Assembly: GCA_029582155.1 (NCBI GenBank)
Contig: CM055900.1
Coordinates: 42,329,236 to 42,393,235 of the forward strand
DNA from: Panopea generosa
Taxonomy: Eukaryota > Mollusca > Bivalvia > Adapedonta > Hiatellidae
Reading direction: 5' to 3'
DNA: 64,000 bases
Of this stretch, positions 1 to 12,509 are shown in pieces (positions within the stretch are counted from its first letter, which is position 1; the number at the start of each line of letters is the position of its first letter). Both the position numbers and the translations under genes were made by a program. Under the pieces are notes generated by a model. It was not told where the DNA came from and made no database searches. It worked only from the letters and a program-made list of their open reading frames with translations.

Positions 1-1656
1 ATGGATGCTATTTTTACAGAACGATTAGATATGAGACGTCAATTTTTCCGGAAGTCGTCATCAAAGCAGTTGACTCTTCCAAGCGTAGTTGCATGCGCAA
101 TGCACAGTCATAAAAAGATAAAATATTATTGTGAAGATCACCAGGAAGTATGCTGTAGCGTCTGTGTGAATGTTCTTCATCCAAAATGTGAACGAGTTAT
201 GTTTATTAAAACAGAAATTAACTCTACTCTAGACACAAAAATATGTTCCGAAACTATGGAAGTTCTACATGTTATAGGAAAAAGCTTCGAGGATATAATG
301 GAATACAACGGAATGGTTCTTGAGATGTTTGAAAAACAAGTTAAAGAAGTGAAAAACAAAAGAAAAGAAATGCGTACAAAACTAATAGAACTTCTTGACG
401 AATTCGATAAAAACAGTGATAAAATGATTCAGAAGTTCACGAAAACGACTGAACGTGAAATTAAATCAACAGTAGAAACTTGTGAAGACGCTATACATGA
501 TTTAGAAATTTCTTCCGAGCTTTTGAAAACCGCCATGAAGTCTAAAAATCCAAGTGACATCTTTGTTGCAACTCAGAAGGTTCTTGGTCAAAAAGAATGC
601 TATGCCAGAGCACTGTCTTCGGCTATTACTCACACCAAAGACATGCATCTAGAGTTTAAACCGGAGACAAATATTTCGAGTCTAGAACACCTTGATAAAA
701 TTGGTAAAATACAGTTTTCCGTTGACAATGTTAGATTCAAAGAATGTGTTCTTGCCTCTGTCTCAAAAATTCCAAAAGCGGACGTACGGTCACCAAGAAA
801 TGTAAAAGATGTGTTTACAGCGCGTTCGTTATCGTCTTCGTCATTGTCACCGCGTGCCCCAACGCTACATGGAAAATTCAATGTTCGCCTCGCAGACGAT
901 AAAGATTCGTGTGAAAACGTCGGCGCAACATTTTTGCCCGAAGGCAGAGTTGCAATTGTTGATATGAAGAACTGTAGGTTGAAAGTATTTGATGCAAAAT
1001 TTCGCCAAGGAAGTTGTTTAAAACTATCGTCTGGTCCACGAGGTATCACACTGGTCAGTCCAAAGGAAGTAGCAATAACACTGCCAGATGAGAGTAAAAT
1101 ACAGTTTGTGTCCACAACAAAAAAGCTGAAGCCAACCTGTTCCATTTTAACGAATCTTCCATGTTATGGAATTGATCATTATAACCAAGAACTCGTTGTT
1201 CTTTGTGATGACGGCTTCTCAGCTATTGCTATTCAAATACTTGACTTGTCAGGAAAAATAAAAAGAACTATAACAATGAATAAGTCAAATAAAGTGCTAC
1301 TTAAGAACCCTTGGCATCTAGCACTAAATCCGGATGGACAACAGATTTGTATCACCGACAGAGGGCGTCTGGTTTGCATTGACATTTCAGGGTCTGTCAT
1401 ATTCAAATATACAGATGAAAATCTAGAAAATGCACGCGGAGTTGCCATAGATGATCTCGGTCGGTTTTATGTTTGCGGTGCAAATTCCAATAACGTGCAT
1501 CAAATATCCCATGACGGGAAGAAACTGAAGGTAATAGTTACAGACGAAGATATTGCATCACCGCAAGCCGTCTGCTACAATCCAGAAAAGAGACTTCTGT
1601 TGTTGACCAGCGTTGGAAGTGAAATGGTGACTGTGTTTAAAATAAACAGTTCTTGA
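1..1656 (+). CDS. B-box zinc finger / coiled-coil / NHL-like propeller protein (TRIM-like), 5' end at window edge
   Basis: Open frame of 551 residues ending in TGA at 1654-1656. Residues 32-63 form a B-box2-type zinc finger with ligands C32, H35, C44, H47, C52, C55, H60 and C63. Residues about 78-200 are charged, heptad-like and lack proline, as expected for the TRIM coiled coil. After a Ser-rich linker (about 260-290), residues about 291-551 carry NHL-type beta-propeller blades, with repeated hydrophobic-DxxGR/NPDG-type turns near 306-332, 436-460, 480-506 and 525-549. No RING finger is visible. In this family RING gives E3 ligase activity, so this product may be a RING-less TRIM or a C-terminal exon. 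The frame begins at base 1, so the ATG may be internal and upstream exons may exist. No canonical AATAAA is seen before the repeats begin near 1806. Bivalves have many such genes, often linked to immunity or RNA regulation; the specific function here is unknown. Confidence 0.85.
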   Translation: MDAIFTERLDMRRQFFRKSSSKQLTLPSVVACAMHSHKKIKYYCEDHQEVCCSVCVNVLHPKCERVMFIKTEINSTLDTKICSETMEVLHVIGKSFEDIMEYNGMVLEMFEKQVKEVKNKRKEMRTKLIELLDEFDKNSDKMIQKFTKTTEREIKSTVETCEDAIHDLEISSELLKTAMKSKNPSDIFVATQKVLGQKECYARALSSAITHTKDMHLEFKPETNISSLEHLDKIGKIQFSVDNVRFKECVLASVSKIPKADVRSPRNVKDVFTARSLSSSSLSPRAPTLHGKFNVRLADDKDSCENVGATFLPEGRVAIVDMKNCRLKVFDAKFRQGSCLKLSSGPRGITLVSPKEVAITLPDESKIQFVSTTKKLKPTCSILTNLPCYGIDHYNQELVVLCDDGFSAIAIQILDLSGKIKRTITMNKSNKVLLKNPWHLALNPDGQQICITDRGRLVCIDISGSVIFKYTDENLENARGVAIDDLGRFYVCGANSNNVHQISHDGKKLKVIVTDEDIASPQAVCYNPEKRLLLLTSVGSEMVTVFKINSS

Positions 1657-1805
1657 CACTGTGTGTGAACTGGTAATGGGCTAAGATTGCCTGTTCATCC
1701 TAACCGGATTGCTTTTAATAAGTCATTGTGCATAGTTGTTATTTACACTATTTATCAACTCATTGGTAATGTATGTAAACGTATAGGGTCAATTTCTACT
1801 GAAAG

Positions 1806-3124
1806 TGTATGTTAAAAATGACACTATGTATACATTAGAAAAGAAGCTATGTATGGATTTGAATCAACACTTTTTTGCATTTGAAGTGACACTATGAATA
1901 CCTTAGAAGTGACACAATGTATACAATAAAAGTGACACTATGTATAATAGTAAAAAGTGACATTAGGTATAGATTTTAATCAACACTATGTGTGCATTTG
2001 AAGTGACACTATGAATACCTTAGAAGTGACACAGTGTATACAATAAAAGAGTCACTATGTATAGATTTGAGTCAATACTTTGTGTGCATTTGAATTGGTA
2101 CTATGAATACTTTAGAAGTGACACTATGTATACATTAATAGAATTGACACTATGTACACATTTTAAGTGACACTATGTATATATGTATATATTTAAAGAA
2201 GTAACACTATGAATACATTTTTAGTGATACTATGTAGCTATGTATACATTTATAGAAAAGACACTATGTATACATTTATAGAAATGACACTTTGCATAAA
2301 TATGAAGTGAGACTATGTATAAATGTATACGTTTATAGAAGTGACACTATGTATATGTGTATACATTTATAGAAGTGACACTATGTATATATGTATACGT
2401 CTATAGAAGTGATACTATGTATATATGTATACGTCTATAGAAGTGGCACTATATATATCTGTATACGTCTATAGAAGTGACACTATAAATATATATGTAT
2501 ACGTTTACAGAAGTGACACTATGTATACGTCTATAGAAGTGACACTATATATATATGTATACATTTATAGAAGTGACACTCTGTATATATGTATACGTCT
2601 ATAGAAGTGACACTATGTATATCTGTATACGTCTATAGACGTGACAATATGTACATATGTATACGTCTACAGACGTGACACACTGTGTATCTCTATACGT
2701 CTATAGACGTGACACTATGTACATATGTATACGTCTATAGACTTGACACACTGTGTATCTGTATACGTCTATAGAAGTGTCACTATGTACATATATATAT
2801 GTCTATAGAAGTGACAATATGTACATATGTGTACGTCTATAGAAGTGACACACTGTATATGTGTATACGTCTATAGAATTGACATTATGTACATATGTAT
2901 ACGTCTATAGACGTAACACTATGTAATTATATATGTATACGTCTATAGAAGTGACAATATGTATATATGTATACGTATTTAGAAGTGACACTATGTATAT
3001 ATGTATACGTCTATAGAAGTGAAACTATGTATACGTCTATAGAAGTGACAGTATGTATATACGTATACGTCTATAGAAGTGGCACTACGTATACGTCTAT
3101 AGAAGTGACAATATGTATATATTC
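1806..3124. repeat. Minisatellite array, about 34-bp unit (array A1)
   Basis: About 35-40 head-to-tail units built around GTGACACTATGTATA followed by TGTATACGTCTATAGAA. The 5' third (to about 2330) is diverged and variable in length. The 3' two thirds are regular, with some short 23-26 bp units lacking the TATATG segment (near 3020-3045). The frame at 2967-3284 is a by-product. The unit shares its core with the next two arrays. Confidence 0.9.
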
Positions 3125-3435
3125 GGATGACCTCGGAACAAGTGATACAGGTTCACTACCCTTATACAAATTACAACTTTTTCTACATAATTACAAATTT
3201 TTACACTCCAAATTTAAGTGTAAATCAAATTTAAATCAAGAGTTATTCATCTACTTAAAGGAAATTAGAGGAAAACTTTTGTAATTTGACAACATCCGTT
3301 GGCAAAAAAGTGAAAGCTGGATCAGGTTTAAGTAGTGTAATGGCGGATAATGAAATGTGGTCAAATGGCGGCACTCACGGCCGACGTAAACACTCAAAAT
3401 GATGACCCCATGTTTGTACATGTACCACCAGGTTA

Positions 3436-4094
3436 AAAGTTTTATTTTCGAACATTTCACAAGATTTTCAATCATCTCATGAAAAATTAACAAAGAGAAT
3501 GGCCTCTTTAGAAACGGACTTGGAGGGTAAGATTTTTACTCGTATTGCAGAACTTATTTCATCAACAGTAAAAACGGAAATTGGCAAATTACGCAATGAA
3601 TACAATTCAGAAATTCAATCATTAACGGACAAAATAATAAACCTCAATAAAATCTAACGATAATAACGGTGAAAAGGCATTGTTTGAGGAACAGAAACAA
3701 ACGTGTTGCAATTAAAGGTATTCCTTGCGACAACACTGAAACAAAGCAGGTCACCCATGACAACGTTATGGCCTCATTACGGGACGGTTGTGAATTAACC
3801 GATGTAAAAGTTAAGAAGGTTGAACGCAGAATAATAAAAGGCAAACAATTTGGACCGATCATCGCTACAATCGAAACTTTTCAGCAAAAACAGAAACTCA
3901 TGAAATCTAAAAGAAAGCCCAAGAATAGTAACAAATATAAAGATGTGTACATAGAAAATGACTGTTCCCGTGATGCTCGCAATACCGATTTCAACATCAG
4001 GGCAACACTTAAGGAAATTGGTAAAGAGAAAAAATACCGTGTATCCGGTGGTAAAATGTTCCCAGTGCATCAAAACAGCAACAACGTCCTATAG
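3436..4094 (+). pseudogene. Broken LINE ORF1 fragment (L1-type RRM-like protein)
   Basis: Three consecutive frames join into one protein-like stretch. From about 3436 to 3655 a coiled-coil-like helix is read, rich in K, E, I and L, ending in KIINLNKI-stop. A short middle part (about 3655-3705) lies in a second frame. A third frame from 3669 to the TAG at 4092-4094 reads RVAIKGIP, then GPIIATIETFQQKQKLMKS, then VYIENDCSRDARN. That order (R-hydrophobic-GIP, aromatic/PI-I strand, K-x-I/L-M-K, Y-I-x-D-x-S-x-x-x-R) is typical of the RRM-like domain of L1-type ORF1 RNA-binding proteins. Two frameshifts show it is dead. No reverse transcriptase follows, because array A2 starts 17 bp after the stop. 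The family name is inferred from motif order only. Confidence 0.55.
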
Positions 4095-4110
4095 GACAAT
4101 GTGCGCCTAA

Positions 4111-7100
4111 TATGTATACATTAGAGGTGGCAATATGCATACATTAGGCGTGGTAATACATGTATGTATACATTATGCGTGGCAATATGTATACATTAGA
4201 GGTGGCAATGTGTTTACATTAGGCGTGGTAATACATGTATGTATACATTATGCGTGGTAATATGTATACATTAGAGGTGACAATGTGTATACATTAGGCG
4301 TGGTAATACATGTATGTATACATTATGCGTGGCAATATGTATACATTAGAGGTGGCAATATGTATACATTAGGTGTGACAACATGCATACATTAGAGATG
4401 GCAATATGTATACATTAGGCGTGGTAAAATGTATACATTAGGCGTGGCAATATGTATACATGAGAATTGGCAATGTGTATACATAAGGGGCGGTGAAATG
4501 TATACATTAAAGGTGACAATGTGTATACATTAGGCGTGGTATTATGTATACATGAGAGTTGACAATTTGTAAACATTAGAGGTGGCAATATGTATACATT
4601 GGAGGTGGCAATATGTATACATTGGAGGTGGCAATGTGTATATATTAGAGGTGGCAATATGTATACATTAGAAGTTCCAATGTGTATACATTAGAAATGG
4701 CAATGTGTATACATTAGAGGTGGCAATGTGTGTACATTAGAGGTGGCAATGTGTATACATAAGCGATGGCAATGTGTATACATTAGAAGTGGTAACGTGT
4801 ATACATTAGAAGTTGCAATATGTATACATTAAAGGTGGCAATGTTTATTCATTAAAGGTGGCAATATGTATACATTGGAGGTTGCAATGTGTATACATTA
4901 GGCGTGGTAATGTGCATACATTAGGCGTGGAAACAATGTGTATAAATTATAAGTTGAAATGTGTATACATTATAGGTGGCAATGTGTATACATTAGAAGT
5001 TGCAATATGCATACATTAAAAGCTGCAATGTGTATACATCAGAGGTGGCAATGAGTATACATCAGAAGTTGCAATGTGTATACATTAGAAGTGGCAATGT
5101 GTATACACCAGAGGTGGCAGTGTGTATACATAAGAGGTGGCAATGTGTATACATTAGAGGTGGCAATATGTATACATCAGAAGTGACAATGTGTATACAT
5201 CAGAGGTGCCAAAATGTATACATTAGAGGTGGCAATATGTAAACATCATGTGTAAACATTAGAGGTGGCAATGTGTATACATCAAAGGTGGCAATGTGTA
5301 TACATAAGAGGTGGCAATGTGTATACATTATAGGTGGCAATATGTATACATCAGAAGTGGCAATGTGTATACATCAGAGGTGGCAAATGTATACATCAGA
5401 AGTTGCAATGCGTATACATTAGAGGTGGCAATATGTATACATCAGAAGTGACAATGTATATCCATCAGAGGTGGCAATATACTTACATTAGAAGTGGCAA
5501 TGTGTATACATTAAAAGTTACAATGTGTATACATCAGAGGTGGTAACGAGTATACATCAGAAGTTGCAATGTGTATACATTAGAGGTTGCAATGTGTATA
5601 CATAAGAGGTGGCAGCGTGTGTTCATTAGACGTGGCAATGTGTAAACACATTAGAGGTTGCAATGTGTATACATTAAAGGTGGCAATGTGTATACATTAG
5701 AGGTTGCAATATGTATACATTAGAAGTGGCAATGTGTGTACCTTAGAAGCTGCAATGTGTATACATCAGAGGTGGCAATGAGTATACATCAGAGGTGGCA
5801 ATGTGTATACATTAGAAGTGACACTGGTATACATTAGAGGTGGCAATATGTATACATTAGAGGTAGCAATGTATACATTAGAGGTGTCAATGTATATATA
5901 TTAGAAGTTGCAATGTGTATACATTAGAGTTGGCAATGTGTGTACATTAGAGGTGGCAATGTGTGTTCATTAAACGTGGCATTGTGTTAACACATTAGAG
6001 GTTGCAATGTGTATACATTAGAAATTGCAATGTGTGTTCCTTAGAAGTTGCAATGTGTATACATAAGAAGTGGCAATGTGTAAACACATAAGAGGTTGCA
6101 ATATGTATACATTAGAGGTGGCAATGTGTATACATTAGAAGTGGCAATGTGTATAAATTAGAAATTGCAATGTGTATACATTAGTGGTGACAATGTATAT
6201 ACATAAGAGGTGGCAATGTATATACATTAGAAGTTGCAATGTGTATATATTGGATGTGGCAATGTGTATACATTGGATGTTACAATGTGTATACATGAGA
6301 GGTGGCAATGTGTATACATTAGAGGTGGCAATGTATATACATTAGGCGTGACAATATGTATACATTAAAGGTGGAAATGTGCATACATTAGAAGTTGCAA
6401 TGTATATACATTAGAGGTGACAATGTATATACATTAGAGGTGGCAATGGGTATACATTGGATGTTACAATGTGTAAACATGAGAGGTAGAATGTGTATAC
6501 ATTAGAGATGGCAATGTGTATACATTAGAGGTGGCAATGTGTATACATTAGGCGTGACAATATGTATACATTAAAGGTGGAAATGTGCATACATTAGAAG
6601 TGGCAATGTGTATACATTAGAGGTGGAAATGTGTATATATTAGAAGTGGCAATGTGTATACATTAGAAGTTGTAATTAGTATACATTCGAAGTTGCAATG
6701 TGTATACATTAGAGGTGGCAATATGTTTATATTAGAGGTGGAAATGTGTATACATCCGAAGTTGCAATGTGTATATATTAGAAGTGGCAATGTGTATACA
6801 TTAGAAGTGGCAATGTGTATACATTAGATGTTGCATAAGTATACATTCGAAGTTGCAATGTGTATACATTATAGGTGACAATATGCAAACATTAGAAGTT
6901 GCAATGTGTAAACATTAGAAGTTGCAATGTTGAGGTTGCAATGTGTATACATTAGAAATGGCAATGTGTTTACATTAGAAGTGGCAATGTGTATACATTA
7001 GAAGTTGCAATGTATAAACATTAGATGTGGCAATGTGTATACATTAGGGGTGGCAATATGTACACATTAGAAGTGACAATGTTTACACATTAGGGGTGGC

Positions 7101-8020
7101 AATGTGTACACATTATAAGTGGCAATATGTATACATTAGAAGTGGCAAGGTGTATACATTAGGGGTGGCAATGTGTATACATTAGAAGTTGCAATTAGTA
7201 TACATTCGAAGTTGCAATGTGTATACATAAGAGGTGGCAATATGTATACATTCGAAATTGCAATGTGTATATATGAGAAGTGGTAATGTGTATACATTAG
7301 AAGTGGCAATGTGTATACATTAGATGTTACATAAGTATACATTCGAAGTTGCAATGTGTATACATTAAAGGTGACAATATGCAAACATTAGAAGTTGCAA
7401 TGTGTATACATTAGAAGTGGCAATGTGTATACATTAGAAGTGGCAATGTGTATACATTAGAAGTTGCAATGTGTATACATTAGAGATGGCAATGTGTATA
7501 CATTAGGGGTGGCAATATGTACACATTAGAAGTGACAATGTTTACACATTAGGGGTGGCAATGTTTACACATAAGTGGCAATATGTATACATTAGAAGTT
7601 GCAATGTGTATATATTAGAGGTGGCAAGGTGAATACATTAGAGGTGGCAAGGTGTATACATTAGAGGTGGCAATGTGTATACATAAGAGGTGGCAATATG
7701 TATACATTAGAAGTTGCAATGTGTATACATGAGAAGTTGCAATGTTGAAGCTGCAATGTTTTTACAATAGAGCTTGCAATGTGTATACATTAGAAGTGAC
7801 ATTAGAAGTGACAATGTGTATACATTAGAAGTTGCAATGTTGAAGTTGCTATTTGTTTACATTAGGCGTGGTAATATGTTACAGTATACATTAGATGTAG
7901 AAATCTGTATAACAGCGATTAGAAGTGACACTATGAATATTTAAGAATTGACACTTTGCATGTACAGAAAGTGGCAAGTAGTATACATTTGAAGTGGCAG
8001 CAAGTATACATTAGCAGCTG
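4111..8020. repeat. Minisatellite array, 23-bp unit (array A2)
   Basis: About 160 head-to-tail copies of a 23-bp unit with core GTGGCAATGTGTATACATTA plus GAA/GAG, diverging after about 7880. Each unit carries the 8-bp palindrome TGTATACA. Variants (GGCGTGGTAAT, GAAGTTGCAAT, GAGGTGGCAAT) alternate, giving local higher-order patterns. All open frames here are translations of the repeat. Confidence 0.95.
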
Positions 8021-8279
8021 AATACATATCGGTTGCATAATACAGATATTGATAGTCCACTATGTGTGTACAGAAAGTAGAACCTCATGAATAAATAAAT
8101 ACTGTAAATGTGAATTTATTTTTATTTGTTAGAGTTATTTTGTTTGAATATTTAGCATTTATTCCATCGATGGCTGACATACTTTCAATTAACCTAACCA
8201 TTCTTTCCTGGGACTCTGGCATGTTAACACGTAACCGATAATACCCATCTCCGCAAGTTGCTGATAACTTTTTCACTTG

Positions 8280-8416
8280 AACCAGCGGTTAGGGACGAAT
8301 TATAATGGGACGCAATGTCGTATATCAATCACAATAGAAGATGTGGCAAGGTGCGTGTCGAAACTCACGACCATGGATTGATAGTCAGCTGCAATAACGA
8401 CTGAGCTAACCGGGCC
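8280..8416 (-). mobile_element. tRNA-derived SINE (degenerate)
   Basis: On the minus strand GGTTAGCTCAGTCGT (plus positions about 8395-8411) resembles a pol III A box of tRNA origin. GAGTTTCGAC (8356-8365) resembles a B box about 40 nt further on. The acceptor stem does not close, so this is a SINE head and not a tRNA gene. It explains most of the minus-strand open frame at 8300-8560. Confidence 0.5.
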
Positions 8417-8689
8417 CGTCGTGATATTTTGTATAAAAGTCACTTCGGGCATATCCAATTTTATTGAGGAAAAGTCACACTGCCCTTCCGCAAGTAACTG
8501 GCAAACATTCTGACATAAGTTGTTGGTCTGACCCGAGCTCAACTCAGCACAACTAGACACGACTCAGCGGTGAGAGATTAGGGGTCATTATACGCCCGGG
8601 CCTCTGAAAATTGTATTGATAATACATTCATACCAGCACTATAGCTATATATATATATATGTATTTCGTATAACACGATGTTTACACTA

Positions 8690-8912
8690 ACAAGATGATG
8701 TTTAGCATCGCCGCCATCCAGTTTTCAGTCATATCACGACGGTGTTAACTTCAGACATTATTCTAAGTACTACCACATTAAAATATGCCGCAGACACAAT
8801 ATATGATATACCACCAGTATGTTTGACAGCATGACCCGGCCGGGAATCGAACCCATGACCTTCATTATGCGAGGGTGGATGTTATTCCACTAGGACACCG
8901 CTGCAGTATGCA
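8690..8912 (-). mobile_element. tRNA-derived SINE
   Basis: Minus strand: A box-like TGTCCTAGTGGAA (plus 8885-8897) and a perfect B box GGTTCGATTCC (plus 8843-8853), then a body ending near 8695 in a GGCGATGCTAAACATCA-like motif. That tail resembles the GGCGTTAAAC tail of the SINE at 35995-36233. The order head, body and tail agrees with a complete SINE. Confidence 0.65.
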
Positions 8913-8963
8913 TATAATCATACGTTAACATTTATTTTAAAAAAGGAAAACACTCTATAGTGA

Positions 8964-11900
8964 TAGTGACACATTATATATCCATTTATTATCAATTACA
9001 TTATGCTGTACACTGAGTGGTATAATATATACATTATATGCGGTACATTGTTAGTGGTATATTATATACATTATATGCGGTACACTGTAGGTGGTATATT
9101 ATATGCATTATATGCGGTACACTGTAGGTGGTATATTATATACATTATATGCGGTACACTGTAGGTGGTATATTATATGCATTATATTCGGTACATTGTT
9201 AGTGGTATATTATATACATTATATGCGGTACACTGTAGGAAGTATATTATATGCATTATATGCGGTACACTGTAGGTGATATAATATATACATTATATGC
9301 GGTACACTGTAGGTGGTATATTATATACATTATATGCGGTACACTGTAAGTGGTATATTATATGCATTATATGCGGTCCACTGTAGGTGGTATATTATAT
9401 ACATTATATGCAGTACACTGTAGGTGATATATTATATGCATTATATGCGGTACACTGTAGGTGGTATATTGTATGCATTATATGCGGTACACTGTAGGTG
9501 GTATATTGTATGCGTACACTGTAGGTAGTATATTATATGCATTATATGCGGTACACTGTAGGTGGTATATTATATGCATTATATGCGGTACACTGTAGGT
9601 GGTATGTTGTATGCGTACACTGTAGGTAGTATATTATATGCATTATATGCGGTACACTGTAGGTGGCGCATTAAGTGCATTGTATGCGGTACACTGTAAG
9701 TGGCACAATATATACATTATATGAGGTACACTGTAAGTGGCACAAACAATATATGCATTGGATGAGGTACACTGTAAGGTGGCACAATATATACATTGGA
9801 TGAGGTACAATGTAAGTGGAACAATATATACATTACATGAGGTACACTGTAAGTGGCACAATATATACATTGTATGAGGTACAATTTAAGTGGCACAATA
9901 TATACATAACATGCGGTACACTGTAAGTGGCACAATATAAGTATTATATGCGGTACACTGTATGTTGCACATTATAAGCATTACATGAGGTACACTGTAA
10001 GTAGCACAATATATACATTGTATGCGGTACACTGTAAGTGGTACAATATATACATTGTATGCGGTACACTGTAAGTGGCACAATTAATGCACTGTATGCA
10101 GTACACTGTAAGTGGCACAATATATACATTATAAGAGGTACACTATAAGTGGCACAATATATGCATTGTATGCGGTACACTATAAGTGGCACAATATATG
10201 CATTGTATGCGTTACACTGTAAGTGGCACAATATATACATTGTATAAGGTACAATTTAAGTGGCATAATATATTCATTACATGCGGTAAACTGTAAGTGG
10301 CACAATATAAGCATTATATGCGGTACACTGTAGGTTGCACATTATAAGCATTACATGAGGTACACTGTAGATTGCACAATATATGCATTGTATGCGGTAC
10401 ACTGTAAGTGGTACAATATATACATTGTATGCGGTACACTGTTGATAGCACAATACATGCATTGTATGCGGTACACTGTAGATTGCACAATTAATGCATT
10501 ATATGCGGTACACTGTAGATAGCACAATACATGCATTGTATGCAGTACACTGTAACTGGCACAATATATACATTGTATGCGGTACACTGTAAGTGGCACA
10601 ATATATACATTGTATGCGGTACACTGTAAGTGGCACAATATATGCATTACATGCGGTTCACTGTAGGTGACACATTATAAGCATTATATGCGATACACTG
10701 TAGGTGACACACTATAAGCATTATATGCGGTACACTGTAGGTGACACATTATAAGCATTATATGCGATACACTGTAAGTGGCACAATATATACATTGTAT
10801 GCGGTATACTGTAGGTGACACATTATAAGCATTATATGCGGTACAATATAAGTGGCACAATATATACATTGTATGCGGTACACTGTAGGTGGCACAATAT
10901 ATACATGGTATAAGGTACAATTTAAGTGGCATAATATATACATTACATGAGGTACACTGTAGATTGCACAATATATACATTGTATGCGGTACACTGTAAG
11001 TGGCACAATATATACATTGAATGCGGTACAATATAAGTGGCACAATATATACATTGTATGCGGTACAATGTAAGTGGCACAATATATACATTGTATGCAA
11101 TACACTGTAAATGGCACAATATATACATAATTTGCTGTACATTGTTAGTGGTATATTATATACATTATATGTGGTACATAATAAACGGTACATTATATAT
11201 ATATTATATGCGGTACATTGAAAGTGGTACAGTATATACAGTATATGCCATACATTGTAAATGGAACATTATATACATTATATCTGGTACATTGTAAGTG
11301 GTAAAACATATACACTATATGCAGTACATTGTAACTGGTACATTATATACATTATATCTGGTACATTGTAAGTGGTATAACCTATACACTATATGCAGTA
11401 CATTGTCAGTGGTTCATTATATACATTATATGCGGTCATTGTAAGTGGTTTATTATAATTATACATTATATTCGGTACATAGTAAGTGGTACACTATATA
11501 CAGTTTATGCGGTACACTTTTACATTATATGCGGTACATTGTAAGTGGTACAGTATATACATTATATACTATGCGGTACATTGTCAGTTATACAAAATAT
11601 ACATTAAATGCGGTACATTGTCAGTGGTACATTATGTATATCATATGCGGTATATTGTAAGTGGTACAATATATACAGAATATGCGGTACGTATTTACAT
11701 TATATGCGGTGCATTGTAAGTGGTACATTATATACATTATATCCGGAAATTGTAAGTGGTACATTATACATATCATATGCGGTACAGTGTAAGTGGTACA
11801 TTATATACATTATATCCGGAAATTGTAAGTGGTACATTATACATATTATATGCGGTACTCTGTAGGTGGTATATTATACAGTGCATTGTATGCAGTACAC

Positions 11901-12509
11901 TGTAGGTGGTATAATATATACAGTGGTATATTATATATATGAAATGAGGTGCATTGTAAGTGGTATAACATATACATTATACGCGGTACATTGTTGGTGG
12001 TACATTATATACATTAAATGCGGTACATTGATAGTGGTAAAATATATACATTAAATGCGGTACATTGTAAGTGGTATATTATATACATTGTGTTACAACC
12101 GAGCGGTCCGATTATCCAGCGCTGTTAGAATAATGTTTATCAGGATGACACTGCTTATCAATTAATACTGGTAGGGTTTGTCTTAACAATGCGACTACAG
12201 TTTACATTACAACTGTATGCGGTACATTGTAAGTGGTATATTATATAGTATGCGGTACATCGTAGGTGGTATATCATATACATTGTATGCGGTACATTGT
12301 AAGTGGTATATTATATATATTGTATGCGGTACATTGTGGCTGGTATATTATATACATTGTATGCGTAACATTGTTAGTGGTATATTATATACATTTTATG
12401 CGGTACATTATAGGTGGTACATTATATACATTATATGCGGTACATTTTATGTGGTATATTATATACATTGTATCCGGTACATTGTTAATGGTATATTATA
12501 TACATTGAC
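8964..12509. repeat. Minisatellite array, 37-bp unit (array A3)
   Basis: About 90 units of 37 bp. There are three zones: 8964-9660 with GTAGGTGGTATATTATA units, 9660-11100 with GTAAGTGGCACAATATA units, and 11100-12509 with mixed GTAAGTGGTACATTATA units. All carry TGCGGTACA and a TATACATT core. A non-repeat insert of about 125 bp lies at 12089-12213. The period is not a multiple of three, so open frames read 37-residue repeats and are not genes. Confidence 0.95.

Noticed and set aside
630-1145. 171-codon frame antisense to the B-box gene
   Set aside because: Shadow of a strong coding frame with clear zinc-finger and propeller motifs on the plus strand.
4111-7880. CRISPR-like regularity
   Set aside because: Units are contiguous and all similar, with no unique spacers. 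The introns and SINEs show a eukaryotic genome.
8300-8560. 86-codon minus-strand frame of ordinary-looking composition
   Set aside because: Half of it is a tRNA-derived SINE with A and B boxes, it ends inside the SINE, and no splice context was found.
8820-8905. tRNA gene on the minus strand
   Set aside because: Boxes A and B are good but the acceptor and T stems do not pair, and a SINE body and tail follow.
4415-12508. Many Tyr/Ile/Cys-rich frames on both strands
   Set aside because: Read-through of the 23-bp and 37-bp arrays. Both strands and several frames are open together.
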